DNA of 64,000 nucleotides from Allomuricauda sp. (GCF_028280385.1 NZ_JANQLX010000006.1:91270-155269), one strand, 5' to 3'; shown: positions 26,263-37,688, numbered from the stretch's first letter. The notes: a model not told the origin generated them from the letters alone. Made by a program: numbers and translations.

Positions 26263-26285
26263 GGGCCAGTTAAACTGGCCCTTTT
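26263..26285 (+). terminator. Terminator between the two fasciclin genes
   Basis: Perfect 8-bp GC-rich stem (26263-26270 with 26274-26281) with a TAA loop, then TTTT. Only four T, so termination may be partial. Confidence 0.6.
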
Positions 26286-26323
26286 CATCCCACCAATTTT
26301 AAACACTTAAAAACACTACTAAA

Positions 26324-29293
26324 ATGAGAACACTTTTACAAAAAAGGAATCTTTTCCTTTGGCTTTTTATTGCCTTGTTCACCATTGTGTCCTGCGACAC
26401 GGACGATGATGAGCAAGCTTTTGATGACGACGTCGCGCCGAAAAAAAACATCGTGGAGACCGCTCAGGACACCGATGCCTTAAGCTCCCTTGTTGCCGCC
26501 CTGGCCAAAGCTGACGAGAACGATGGTTCAGATTTGATTGGTACCCTTAGTGGTGCCGGACCATTCACGGTTTTTGCTCCTACCAATGACGCTTTCCAAG
26601 ATTTACTGGATAGTTTGGACGACTTTGATTCCTTGGACGACTTTGACACGGAAGAAGAAAAGGCCTTATTGGCCGTCATACTACAATATCATGTGATTGC
26701 AGGTGTGTCTGCTGGTTCAGGCGATCTTTCCGATGGCCAGAATATAACCACGGTTCAAGGTGAGGACATCACTGTAAATTTGGACGGTGGCGTATTTATT
26801 GATGATGCTACGGATACCGATGCAGAAGTTACTTTACCAGATGTACTGGCATCCAATGGCGTGGTCCATGTGATCAACAAAGTATTATTGCCTCAGGCCG
26901 TTATCGATGCATTGAACGAAGGTGGCACCCTAGTGGACATTGTCGTTGCCACGGAAGCCCTTTCTGCCTTGGAAGCGGCTGTAATCAAAGCTGGTTTGGT
27001 GGACACCTTGAACAGCGAGGGTCCCTTTACCGTGTTTGCTCCCACGGATGATGCCTTTGAAGCCTTACTTATGGCCTTGGGTGCAGATTATATGAGCTTG
27101 GATGATTTTGACACCCCTGAAGAAATTGAATTACTGAAGAGCATCTTGCTCTACCATGTTATTCCTGCACAGGTATTGGAGGCCGATTTGGCGGCTGGAG
27201 AAGTTGGCACGGCCTTGACCGATAATAAATTGACCATAATTGAAGAAGGTGACGGTTTTGTAATCGGTGATGCTTCCGATACCAATGCCAATATTACCGG
27301 AACGGATATTCTAGCCTCCAACGGGGTTGCACATACTATAGACAAAGTACTATTGCCACAGGCTGCCATCGATTTTGTCGCTTCCCTACAGATGAAGAAC
27401 ATTGTGGAAATAGCCATTGAGACCGATGACCTCAGCCTTTTGGTGGATGCCTTGGTTCAGGCCAATGCCGGTTTGGTAGAGACTTTGAGCGGAGAAGGTC
27501 CGTTTACAGTTTTTGCACCTACCAACGAAGCATTTGTGGCCCTATTGGAAGTGTTGGGTGACGATTATAACTCCCTTTCCGATTTTGATACCCAGGAAGA
27601 AATCGACCTGTTGGTGGATATCCTTACTTACCATGTTGTGGCCGGAACCGCAGCGTTCTCCACAGACCTATCTGATGGACAGACCATTGGAACGGTTTCT
27701 GATGATGAAGTGACGATCAAGTTGGACGGCGGGTATGTGTTTATCAAAGATGCTTCGGATGATAAGGCCAAAGTGGTCCTTCCAGATGTGGCGGCCAGCA
27801 ACGGTGTGGTCCATGTGATTGACAAAGTATTGCTTCCACAGGCGGTCATCGATTTTGTGGCTTCCCTACAATTGAAGAATATCGTGGAAATCGCTATCGA
27901 GACCGATGACCTCAGCCTTTTGGTAGATGCCTTGGTTCAGGCCAATGCCGGTTTGGTAGAGACTTTGAGCGGAGAAGGTCCGTTTACGGTTTTTGCACCT
28001 ACCAACGCAGCATTTGTGGCCCTATTGGAAGTGTTGGGTGACGATTATAACTCCCTTTCCGATTTTGATACCCAGGAAGAAATCGACCTGTTGGTGGATA
28101 TTCTTACCTACCATGTTGTGGCCGGAACCGCAGCGTTCTCCACAGACCTATCTGATGGGCAAACCATTGGAACGGTTTCTGATGATGAAGTGACCATTAA
28201 GTTGGACGGCGGTTATGTGTTTGTCAAAGACGCTTCGGATGATAAGGCCAAGGTGGTCCTTCCAGATGTTGAGGCCAGTAATGGCGTGGTACATGTGATT
28301 GACAAAGTGTTGCTTCCACAAGCGGCCATCGATTTTGTGGCTTCCTTACAATTGAAGAATATCGTGGAAATCGCTATCGAGACCGATGATTTGAGTCTGT
28401 TGGTGGATGCTTTGATTCAAGCAGATGCCGGATTGGTGGAAACCCTCAGTGGCGATGGACCTTTTACCGTATTTGCTCCCACCAACCAGGCATTTGTTGA
28501 TCTCTTGGGCGTCCTTGGGTTCCATAGTTTAAGTGATTTTGATACCGAGGATGAGATTGCCTTATTGATCAAAGTACTTACGTACCATGTGGTTGCAGGT
28601 ACTGCGGCATTCTCCACAGACCTTTCTGATGGTCAACACATTGAAACCTTCCAAGGAGAAAATGTGGGAATCAATATAAAAGATGGTACAGTACATATTG
28701 AAGATGCAACTGATACCAATGCCACCGTAGTGCTTCCTGATGTTGAAGCCAGTAATGGAGTGGTTCACGTGATCAACAAGGTGCTGCTTCCCCAAGAGGT
28801 GTTGGATATTCTACATCCCCCAGTTCCAAACATCGTTGAACTGGCACAATCGGTAGATGACCTAAGTCTTTTGGTAGAAGCCTTGATTCAGGCAGATGCC
28901 GGCTTAGTGGGTGTGTTAAGTGGCGATGGACCCTTCACGGTCTTCGCCCCTACCAATGAAGCTTTTGAAGATTTGCTCCACGCCCTTGGAAACGATTATA
29001 ACAGCTTGGAAGACTTTGATGACGACGACGATAAGGAGTTGTTGGCCAAAATCCTAAAGTATCACGTTGTTTCAGGTGCCGCCCTGGCATCGACCGATCT
29101 TTACAACCATCAACAATTGCATACCGTTCAAGGAGAGTCGTTGTTTGCGATTATCAACCATGGCGTGTTTATTAGGGATAAAACCCATGTGGATGCAAAG
29201 GTTATTGGTGCTGATAATGAAGCCAGTAACGGTATTGTCCATCTAATAGACAAGGTATTGCTTCCTAAGGAAGTATTGGATGAACTGCACTAA
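26324..29293 (+). CDS. Surface lipoprotein with six fasciclin (FAS1) domains
   Basis: A 989-residue adhesin-like protein. Signal peptide with lipobox IVSC followed by DTDDDE, again fitting surface export. Six FAS1 domains begin near residues 41, 204, 357, 517, 677 and 835, each with FTVFAPTN(D/E/A/Q) and NGVVH-type motifs. Domains 3, 4 and 5 share the linker DFVASLQLKNIVEIAIETD and are of equal length (160 residues); domains 3 and 4 are about 95% identical at DNA level, evidence of recent tandem duplication. Third in strongly acidic composition in this window. FAS1 domains mediate cell adhesion or carbohydrate/protein binding in known members; the ligand is unknown. Confidence 0.94.
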   Translation: MRTLLQKRNLFLWLFIALFTIVSCDTDDDEQAFDDDVAPKKNIVETAQDTDALSSLVAALAKADENDGSDLIGTLSGAGPFTVFAPTNDAFQDLLDSLDDFDSLDDFDTEEEKALLAVILQYHVIAGVSAGSGDLSDGQNITTVQGEDITVNLDGGVFIDDATDTDAEVTLPDVLASNGVVHVINKVLLPQAVIDALNEGGTLVDIVVATEALSALEAAVIKAGLVDTLNSEGPFTVFAPTDDAFEALLMALGADYMSLDDFDTPEEIELLKSILLYHVIPAQVLEADLAAGEVGTALTDNKLTIIEEGDGFVIGDASDTNANITGTDILASNGVAHTIDKVLLPQAAIDFVASLQMKNIVEIAIETDDLSLLVDALVQANAGLVETLSGEGPFTVFAPTNEAFVALLEVLGDDYNSLSDFDTQEEIDLLVDILTYHVVAGTAAFSTDLSDGQTIGTVSDDEVTIKLDGGYVFIKDASDDKAKVVLPDVAASNGVVHVIDKVLLPQAVIDFVASLQLKNIVEIAIETDDLSLLVDALVQANAGLVETLSGEGPFTVFAPTNAAFVALLEVLGDDYNSLSDFDTQEEIDLLVDILTYHVVAGTAAFSTDLSDGQTIGTVSDDEVTIKLDGGYVFVKDASDDKAKVVLPDVEASNGVVHVIDKVLLPQAAIDFVASLQLKNIVEIAIETDDLSLLVDALIQADAGLVETLSGDGPFTVFAPTNQAFVDLLGVLGFHSLSDFDTEDEIALLIKVLTYHVVAGTAAFSTDLSDGQHIETFQGENVGINIKDGTVHIEDATDTNATVVLPDVEASNGVVHVINKVLLPQEVLDILHPPVPNIVELAQSVDDLSLLVEALIQADAGLVGVLSGDGPFTVFAPTNEAFEDLLHALGNDYNSLEDFDDDDDKELLAKILKYHVVSGAALASTDLYNHQQLHTVQGESLFAIINHGVFIRDKTHVDAKVIGADNEASNGIVHLIDKVLLPKEVLDELH
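27421..28380 (+). repeat. 480-bp tandem duplication within the FAS1 gene
   Basis: Bases 27421-27900 and 27901-28380 align without gaps; by eye I count 23 mismatches in 480. A third, older copy follows from 28381 with many synonymous changes. The unit equals one FAS1 domain plus linker. Confidence 0.9.
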
Positions 29294-29341
29294 ATCTTAA
29301 CGTTTGGGACCTATATATTTGTAGGTCAAATATTACAAATA

Positions 29342-29369
29342 AACTCCCTTAGGGCAACTTAAGGGAGTT
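29342..29369 (+). terminator. Hairpin after the six-domain fasciclin gene
   Basis: Perfect 10-bp stem (29342-29351 with 29360-29369) and 8-nt loop, 49 bp after the stop codon. The following tract is CCTTTA rather than a long T-run, so it is a weak terminator or an mRNA-protecting hairpin. Confidence 0.55.
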
Positions 29370-29531
29370 CCTTTATCTATGCGGTTTAACCGTTCGTCGA
29401 TGACACATCAAAAGGTACTCGCTTTACCATACAAAATACCGTCTTTGACAACTATTTATTTTTTAGGGCGGAAATTAGTGACATCTTTGAAATCCCAAAT
29501 CTTTCCAAACTATACCTATCAATGGTGAAAG

Positions 29532-29566
29532 CTCCCCCAAAGTTCTTGGGGGAGTTTTTGTTTTTT
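29532..29566 (+). terminator. Strong plus-strand terminator before yidC
   Basis: Perfect 9-bp stem (29532-29540 with 29546-29554), 5-nt loop, then TTTTT-G-TTTTTT. Points along the plus strand although the nearest plus-strand gene ended 240 bp earlier; it may end read-through or a small RNA. Confidence 0.8.
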
Positions 29567-29577
29567 GCGAATGGATA

Positions 29578-31455
29578 TTACCTTCTGCCCGTCTTCTTTT
29601 GTTCTTCGGCCTGTTCCATCATTTCACGCATTTTACGTTGGAACTTGTTCTCCTTTTTGGGCTTCTTTTTGTTTTCCTGGATCTGCGCATGGATCTTGTC
29701 TTCGTCCAAAATGTAGTTCTTGATGGCCAACATGATAAAGATGGTGATCAAGTTGGAAATGAAGTAGTACAAACTCAATCCACTTGCATAATTGTTAAAG
29801 AAAATCAACATGATCAGAGGAGAAAGATACATGATGAACTTCATGTTGGGCATACCCGGTTGCTGTTGCATCTGCATGGTCTGCCCCGTGGTCAAGGTCA
29901 TATAGAAGAATATGGCAATGGATGCCAAAATAGGAAATAAGCTTACGTGGTTTCCATAAAAACTGGATATCACCGGTATGTGGGTACTCCACTCAAAAAT
30001 GGAATCGTAAGATGCCAAGTCCTCCGCCCATAGAAACGACTTTTGCCGTAGCGCAAAGGAAGTAGGGAAAAACATAAAGAGCGCATAGAAAATGGGAAGC
30101 TGCAACAAGGCCGGTATACAACCGCTCATGGGACTCACCCCTGCTTTGTTGTATAGTTTCATGGTTTCTTGTTGCTTCTTCATGGCGTTATCCTTGTACT
30201 TCTCATTGATCTCCGTTATCTCAGGCTTCAAAACCTTCATCTTTGCCTGGGAGAGATAGGACTTATAGGTTACTGGCGACAATGCCAATCGAACCAAAAT
30301 GGTCATTACAATGATGGCAATTCCAAACGGAAGGAAGGAGCTCAAGAAATTATAGAATGGCGTAAATACATATCGGTTGATCCAACCAAAAATCCCCCAT
30401 CCAAACGGAATAGAATCCGCCAATCCCAAATCCTGGTAATCGTCCAACACCTTCACATCCGTGGGTCCAAAGTACCAATGCATGTTTTGTGAAAGTTCGC
30501 CTCCCTGGAGCTCCAAGGATGCCTTAGTCTTGTACACTTTCGTGAATTCCGTTTCCTTGCTTTCCTCCTCAACCAGATTTTGGGAGCTTAATTCTGCGGT
30601 CTTAAAATGGGTGTCAGAGGCTAAAATTGAACTGAAAAAGTGTTGTCTGTAAGACAACCATTTGATATCCTCTTCCGTTTCCTCATCAGACTCACTGCTT
30701 TCTGAAAGCTTGCTTATTTTTCCCCCATCGTGATTATAGGTAAGGCGTGTATAGCGGTTTTCATACTTTACGCTTTTACCATGTCGTATTCCCTTTAGAT
30801 CCCATTCCAAATCAATAGGTCTACCTGAGTTGATGACGCCATTGAGCCCCTGGGAACGCACGGTGAAATCCAGTAAATATTCACCGGGTTTCATCTCATA
30901 TCGATATTCCAAAAATTGGCTGTTGGACACCTTGGCTTTCATGGAAAGCACTTGGTTGTCACCATTATTCGATAAGGTAGGTTCAAAATATAGATCCGTG
31001 GTATTTAGAACGCGATTGTCCGAAGTGGTAAAATTGAGTCCAAATTTGGCATTTCCGTCCTTGGCCATATATACCGGAACAGAATCAAAAGTGACATAAT
31101 TCTTCATACGGGCCTCCACAACCTGTCCCCCCTTGTTGGACACCTCCAAGTACAGTACATCGTTTTCCAAAGTGGTGGTTCCTTCGGCCGTTTGCGTAAA
31201 ACCAAAGGCACCCACGGTGTTTTTATAATCTGCGACCGCTGTGGAATCTTGGATATTGATGGGTTTCGGGGTCTCTATGACAGGCTGTTGGGTCTCTGCC
31301 TCTGCTTGGGCAGCCGCCTCAATTTTTTCCTGTTCCGCCTTTTGGGCCTCCAATTCCTCAGGCGTGGGCTGATTTTGGTAAAACATAAAAATGAGTATTC
31401 CAAAAATCAACACAAATCCAATAATGGAATTGAGGTCCAGTTTCTTTTCTTCCAT
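29578..31455 (-). CDS. yidC: Membrane protein insertase YidC
   Basis: Inserts and folds inner-membrane proteins, alone or with Sec. The 625 residues show an N-terminal membrane anchor (IIGFVLIFGILIFMFYQ), a Gln/Glu/Ala-rich linker, the large periplasmic P1 domain (about 80-340) and the conserved 60KD_IMP core (about 365-570) with IVMTILVRLALSPVTYKSYL, MSGCIPALLQLPIFYALFMF and a basic tail (KKPKKENKFQRKMREMMEQ) for ribosome contact. It follows pyrG on the same strand but has its own promoter in the pyrG 3' end. Confidence 0.97.
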   Translation of the reverse strand: MEEKKLDLNSIIGFVLIFGILIFMFYQNQPTPEELEAQKAEQEKIEAAAQAEAETQQPVIETPKPINIQDSTAVADYKNTVGAFGFTQTAEGTTTLENDVLYLEVSNKGGQVVEARMKNYVTFDSVPVYMAKDGNAKFGLNFTTSDNRVLNTTDLYFEPTLSNNGDNQVLSMKAKVSNSQFLEYRYEMKPGEYLLDFTVRSQGLNGVINSGRPIDLEWDLKGIRHGKSVKYENRYTRLTYNHDGGKISKLSESSESDEETEEDIKWLSYRQHFFSSILASDTHFKTAELSSQNLVEEESKETEFTKVYKTKASLELQGGELSQNMHWYFGPTDVKVLDDYQDLGLADSIPFGWGIFGWINRYVFTPFYNFLSSFLPFGIAIIVMTILVRLALSPVTYKSYLSQAKMKVLKPEITEINEKYKDNAMKKQQETMKLYNKAGVSPMSGCIPALLQLPIFYALFMFFPTSFALRQKSFLWAEDLASYDSIFEWSTHIPVISSFYGNHVSLFPILASIAIFFYMTLTTGQTMQMQQQPGMPNMKFIMYLSPLIMLIFFNNYASGLSLYYFISNLITIFIMLAIKNYILDEDKIHAQIQENKKKPKKENKFQRKMREMMEQAEEQKKTGRR

Positions 31456-31498
31456 GAAAGTTATTTAGTGAAAATCGTTAACTCCGCTTTTCCGGTCG

Positions 31499-33449
<1,951 letters not shown>

Positions 33450-33490
33450 ATCCGTGGCTAATATACTATCTTGAACACTTAATCAACCCA

Positions 33491-34357
33491 ATGATGAAAA
33501 GAAGAAAATTCATTGCCACAACTGCTGTGGGAGCTGCGGGGTTGGCCACGACCAAAGTTAACGCTCAAAAGATGCAAACCAACAACGATTTTAAACTCAA
33601 AAACAACATCAACCATAGCGTATGCCAATGGTGTTTTAACGATATTCCATTGGAGGATTTTCTAAAAACCTTACAACAATTGGGCATCAAAGCCATCGAC
33701 CTGATCGGTCCGAAGGACTGGCCGCTACTAAAAAAATACGACATATTCTGCTCCATGTGCAACGGAGCGGAAATCAGTTTGGAAGAGGGTTGGAATGACC
33801 CTAAGAACCACGAAATCCTGATTGGGAATTACACGGAAATGATTCCCAAGGTGGCCGAGGCAGGATATACCAATCTTATTTGTTTTAGCGGAAATAGGAA
33901 TGGCATGAACGATTATGTGGGCCTGCAAAATTGTGTGGATGGGCTTTCACAGATCATGCCTTTGGCAGAAAAACACGGCGTAATCATCCAAATGGAATTG
34001 TTCAATCAAGTGAACCATCCGGATTATATGTGTGACAGCTCCCTTTGGGGAGTGGAACTCTGTAAACACCTTGGCAGCGACAACTTCAAATTGCTGTACG
34101 ATATTTATCATATGCAAATCCAGGAAGGGGATATTATACGAAGTATCCAGGATTACCATCCTTATTTTGGACATTACCATACCGCTGGTGTTCCCGGGAG
34201 ACACGAAATTGATGACACCCAAGAGCTGTACTATCCGGCTATAATGAAGGCCATTTTGGAGACAGGCTATAAAGGTTATGTGGCCCAGGAATTCCTTCCC
34301 ACTTGGGACAATAAAATTGAAGCCCTCAAGGATGGGTTCCTAAGATGCGATGTGTAA
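33491..34357 (+). CDS. Exported TIM-barrel protein, hydroxypyruvate isomerase-like
   Basis: A 288-residue AP-endonuclease-2 type TIM barrel, related to hydroxypyruvate isomerases and sugar epimerases. N-terminal twin-arginine signal (MMKRRKFIATTAVGAAG, cleavage near VNAQ) implies folded export, often with bound metal. Metal/acid-base Glu positions are plausible in IQMELFNQVNHPDY and in YVAQEFLP near the end; YDIYHMQIQEGD and HYHTAGVPGRHE are family motifs. It leads a row of four genes with DUF1080 and GH97 proteins, suggesting a role on a sugar product in the periplasm. Real substrate unknown. Confidence 0.88.
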   Translation: MMKRRKFIATTAVGAAGLATTKVNAQKMQTNNDFKLKNNINHSVCQWCFNDIPLEDFLKTLQQLGIKAIDLIGPKDWPLLKKYDIFCSMCNGAEISLEEGWNDPKNHEILIGNYTEMIPKVAEAGYTNLICFSGNRNGMNDYVGLQNCVDGLSQIMPLAEKHGVIIQMELFNQVNHPDYMCDSSLWGVELCKHLGSDNFKLLYDIYHMQIQEGDIIRSIQDYHPYFGHYHTAGVPGRHEIDDTQELYYPAIMKAILETGYKGYVAQEFLPTWDNKIEALKDGFLRCDV

Positions 34358-34385
34358 CCAAACTTTACAACCAAACCAACACCAT

Positions 34386-34952
34386 ATGAAAAATCACTTT
34401 TTACTTTGCATGATCTTATCAATTACCCTTGTTTCTTGCAATCAGGGTGAGCAGCTCTTTGAAGAACATCCAGAGAATTGGGTTCAAGGGGGCGAAGCAG
34501 CAACCTGGACCTTTGAAAATGGGGAACTACTGGGCAGCGGCAATGGCGGCAATGGGTTTATCATGACCAAAAAAACGTACAAGGATTTTGAGCTCAACTT
34601 GGAGTTCCATCCAGACAGCACCGTAAATTCTGGAGTGTTCGTAAGATGTAAAGAACAAAAACTGGATGCCCTGGATTGCCATGAAATCAACATTTGGGAC
34701 TTACATCCCAACCAGGACTTCCGCACGGGTTCCATAGTGACCAAGGCTTTGCCTTTGGCCAAGGTAAATACCTTGAACCAATGGAACACCTATAAAATAA
34801 AAGTGGAGAAGGACAGTGTTCATGTCTGGATAAATGACATCCTTACTTCCAAACTTAAAAACAGTCATTTGACCGAGGGCTACGTGGGACTTCAGGCCGC
34901 AGAAGAAGGGATCATTAAATTTCGTAATGTACGGTTGAAACAGCTTGAATAG
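34386..34952 (+). CDS. DUF1080 lipoprotein (3-keto-disaccharide hydrolase family)
   Basis: Start at 34386 gives a lipoprotein signal (TLVSC) and 188 residues. The rest is one DUF1080 beta-jellyroll with W-FENGELLGSG, the strand pair FELNLEFHPDSTVNSGVFVR, EINIWD and W-TYKIKVEKDSVHVWIND, ending GYVGLQAAEEGIIKFRNVRL. Some members of this family hydrolyse 3-keto-glycosides; others only bind sugars. Located 28 bp after the TIM-barrel gene, so co-expressed. The keto-sugar role is inference from family and context. Confidence 0.88.
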   Translation: MKNHFLLCMILSITLVSCNQGEQLFEEHPENWVQGGEAATWTFENGELLGSGNGGNGFIMTKKTYKDFELNLEFHPDSTVNSGVFVRCKEQKLDALDCHEINIWDLHPNQDFRTGSIVTKALPLAKVNTLNQWNTYKIKVEKDSVHVWINDILTSKLKNSHLTEGYVGLQAAEEGIIKFRNVRLKQLE

Positions 34953-35067
34953 ACCCTGTAACTTTTCTACCCAGCGTCGGTAATCCAAGGTAAATTCACT
35001 ACATTTAGCGTAGCCATGTTGCTGCCCAACAGCACATTGGTCCAATTGAAACTAAAATTACGCTACT

Positions 35068-37200
35068 ATGAAAAAGTACTGCCTTGCCATTGTTTTGGCT
35101 CTCCTCCTATTGGGTATATCCTGTCAAAAAAAAGATGCCACGATCATTGTTTCCTCTCCTAACCAAACAAATACCATTGGATTCGGTCTTACTGCAGAAG
35201 GACAACCTTCTTATTGGGTGTTGCATGGAGAAGACAAGGTCATAGATACCTCATTAATGGGTTTCGAGTTTAAAAACCAAGATCCCCTTGCCAAAAACTT
35301 CAAAATCGTTTCCCAATCGGAAAGGGCATTTGAGGAAACCTGGGAAATGCCCTGGGGCGAACAACGCGAAGTGGAAAACAAATACAACGAATTGGTCATC
35401 GGGTTGGAAGAAACCGAAGACCCCAAAAGAAGACTCAATATTTATTTTAGGGCCTATGATGACGGCATTGGTTTTCGATATGGGTTTCCGTCCCAACAAG
35501 GGGTAGATTCCATTACTATCATGGATGAACATACAGAGTTCCAACTAACAGGAGACCATATGACTTGGTGGATTCCGGGGGACTGGGATATTTATGAGCA
35601 TCTGTACAACACCTCCAAAGTTTCGGAAATTGATGCTCTTGCCAAGCGCGACCATCCGGATTTGGCGCAGACCACCATTCCTGAAAACGCGGTGAATACA
35701 CCCGTGACCATGAGAATGGACAATGGCACGCATTTGAGCTTTCATGAGGCGGACCTCACCAATTACTCCGGAATGACCTTAAAAGTGGATACGGAAAAAT
35801 TAAAATTGACAAGCGAACTTGTCGGTTCTGCAAGACAAGACCATAAGCTAAAAGTGGCCTTACCAGCCAAAAGTCCGTGGCGTACGCTTCAAATTGCGGA
35901 TAAGGCCGGTGACCTCATCACTTCCAGATTGATAGAAAATTTGAATGAACCCAGTGTCATTGATGATATTTCCTGGTTCTCCCCCATGAAGTATGTGGGA
36001 ATTTGGTGGGAAATGCACCTAGGGGTCTCCACTTGGGATTTGGAAGCCACCCAGGACATGAACACTTTTGCCACCCTAGATAGGGAACAGACGAGTACCA
36101 AACATGGAGCTACCACTGAAAACACTAAAAAATACATTGATTTTGCAGCTGCCAATGGTTTTGGAGGGGTGTTGGTGGAAGGCTGGAATACTGGCTGGGA
36201 CCACTGGATAGGATTTGAAGATCGTGAAGGGGTCTTCGATTTTGTGACGCCCTATGCCGATTATGACATTGCGGAAGTAAATAGATATGCCAAGGAAAAG
36301 GGTGTGGAAATGATCATGCACCATGAAACCAGCGCCGCACCCCGTACTTATGACCAGCAGTTGCATGCTGCATATGAGCTCATGCAAAAGCACGGGATGC
36401 ATTCGGTAAAAACTGGATATGTGGGGAAAATAATCCCGAGCGGGGAATACCACCATGGCCAATGGATGGTAAACCATTATCGGAAAGTACTGGAAACCGC
36501 GGCAAGTTACCAAGTGGCCATCAACGCCCACGAACCCATAAAAGGTACAGGTCTAAGACGGACTTATCCCAATGCCATTTCCCGGGAAGGATTGCGGGGG
36601 CAGGAATTTAACGCATGGGCCTCAGATGGGGGAAATCCACCCGAGCATTTGCCCATTGTAGCGTTCACGAGAATGCTGGCAGGTCCCATCGACTTTACGC
36701 CCGGTGCTTTTGAAATGACGCTTCCATCAAAACCCAACAACCAAATCAACACTACCTTGGCCCAACAACTTGCCCTTTACGTAGTGATATACAGTCCCAT
36801 CCAAATGGCATGTGACCTACCTGAAAACTACCAAGGGCAGTCTGCACTTCAGTTCATTAGGGATGTTGGAGTGGATTGGGAACAAAGTCTGGTTCTCAAT
36901 GGCGAAGTTGGGGACTTTGTTACCATAGCAAGGGAAGAACGGGAAACCGGCAACTGGTTCGTAGGTGGAATCACGGATGAAAATGCACGGGAAATAACCG
37001 TGGATTTTTCTTTCCTTGATCCCAACCGCGCCTATGAGGCCAGATTGTATGCTGACACCTCGGAAAGTCACTATAGGGACAATCCCATGGACATCCATAT
37101 TGAGTCCGTGGAAATTGATGCCAATACCCAAAAGACCTTCAAACTGGCAGCCGGCGGTGGTTTTGCCATTAGTTTAATTTTAAAAGGTGCTGCTGAATAA
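35068..37200 (+). CDS. Glycoside hydrolase family 97 (SusB-like), exported
   Basis: A 710-residue enzyme. Signal with possible lipobox (LGISCQ), so periplasmic or membrane-anchored. N-terminal beta-super-sandwich (about 25-285), catalytic barrel (285-600) and C-terminal beta domain. Key pieces: WYIPGDWD-like WWIPGDWDIYEH, GVLVEGWNTGWD, IMHHETSAAP, INAHEPIKGTGLRRTYPN and REGLRGQEFNAW. The Glu residues in HHE, HEP and GQE are those of the inverting alpha-glucosidase branch; the retaining branch uses an Asp nucleophile instead. Ca-dependent in known members. TAATG overlap with the next gene. Confidence 0.93.
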   Translation: MKKYCLAIVLALLLLGISCQKKDATIIVSSPNQTNTIGFGLTAEGQPSYWVLHGEDKVIDTSLMGFEFKNQDPLAKNFKIVSQSERAFEETWEMPWGEQREVENKYNELVIGLEETEDPKRRLNIYFRAYDDGIGFRYGFPSQQGVDSITIMDEHTEFQLTGDHMTWWIPGDWDIYEHLYNTSKVSEIDALAKRDHPDLAQTTIPENAVNTPVTMRMDNGTHLSFHEADLTNYSGMTLKVDTEKLKLTSELVGSARQDHKLKVALPAKSPWRTLQIADKAGDLITSRLIENLNEPSVIDDISWFSPMKYVGIWWEMHLGVSTWDLEATQDMNTFATLDREQTSTKHGATTENTKKYIDFAAANGFGGVLVEGWNTGWDHWIGFEDREGVFDFVTPYADYDIAEVNRYAKEKGVEMIMHHETSAAPRTYDQQLHAAYELMQKHGMHSVKTGYVGKIIPSGEYHHGQWMVNHYRKVLETAASYQVAINAHEPIKGTGLRRTYPNAISREGLRGQEFNAWASDGGNPPEHLPIVAFTRMLAGPIDFTPGAFEMTLPSKPNNQINTTLAQQLALYVVIYSPIQMACDLPENYQGQSALQFIRDVGVDWEQSLVLNGEVGDFVTIAREERETGNWFVGGITDENAREITVDFSFLDPNRAYEARLYADTSESHYRDNPMDIHIESVEIDANTQKTFKLAAGGGFAISLILKGAAE

Positions 37201-37685
37201 TGCCACAAATTGATCGTGTTGCCTTAATAGGACTCATGGCAATCCTTTTTTTATCGGGGTGTACCGAAAAGAAGAAGGTAGAACCTACTGCAGACACGGA
37301 AGATTTTGGAAAACTGCCTGAAGCTGTACAGACCTTCAACAATGCCTTTAAAACGGGGGATGTGGAAACACTGGGCAGTATGATCACGGAAAATTACGTG
37401 CATACCAACGGAACGAGTAAATCCATCGGTAAATCCAATTGGTTGGGTTACTTAAGCCAACGCAGTGAAAGCATTGCCAATGGTGAACTGGAAGTTTTGG
37501 ATTACGAAATGGGTGATATGGAAATGGTGCATCACGATGGTTTTGCTATTGTGACTGGAAGGGTTTTAACCAAAAATCGGGTTGGGCAAGATACGGTAGA
37601 GCAACAATTCAGGGTTACGCATCTTTGGGTTCAGGAAAATGGGCAATGGAAACGGGCCGGTTTCCACGATGGTAAGATTCAATAG
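37200..37685 (+). CDS. NTF2-like (DUF4440-type) lipoprotein
   Basis: A 161-residue protein with lipoprotein signal (LSGC) and a single SnoaL/NTF2-like cone fold: LPEAVQTFNNAFKTGD, MITENYVHTNGTS, a DYEMGDMEMVHHDGFAIVTGR strand pair and RVTHLWVQENGQWKRAGFH. Related domains bind small ligands or act as isomerases; no activity can be assigned. Its start overlaps the GH97 stop (TAATG, 37198-37202), so it is translated with the glycosidase. Confidence 0.85.
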   Translation: MPQIDRVALIGLMAILFLSGCTEKKKVEPTADTEDFGKLPEAVQTFNNAFKTGDVETLGSMITENYVHTNGTSKSIGKSNWLGYLSQRSESIANGELEVLDYEMGDMEMVHHDGFAIVTGRVLTKNRVGQDTVEQQFRVTHLWVQENGQWKRAGFHDGKIQ

Positions 37686-37688
37686 GAA

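Noticed and set aside
27391..28380. Near-identical repeats as a possible CRISPR or mobile element
   Set aside because: Units are 480 bp, in frame, and equal to one FAS1 domain; no spacers, no terminal inverted repeats.
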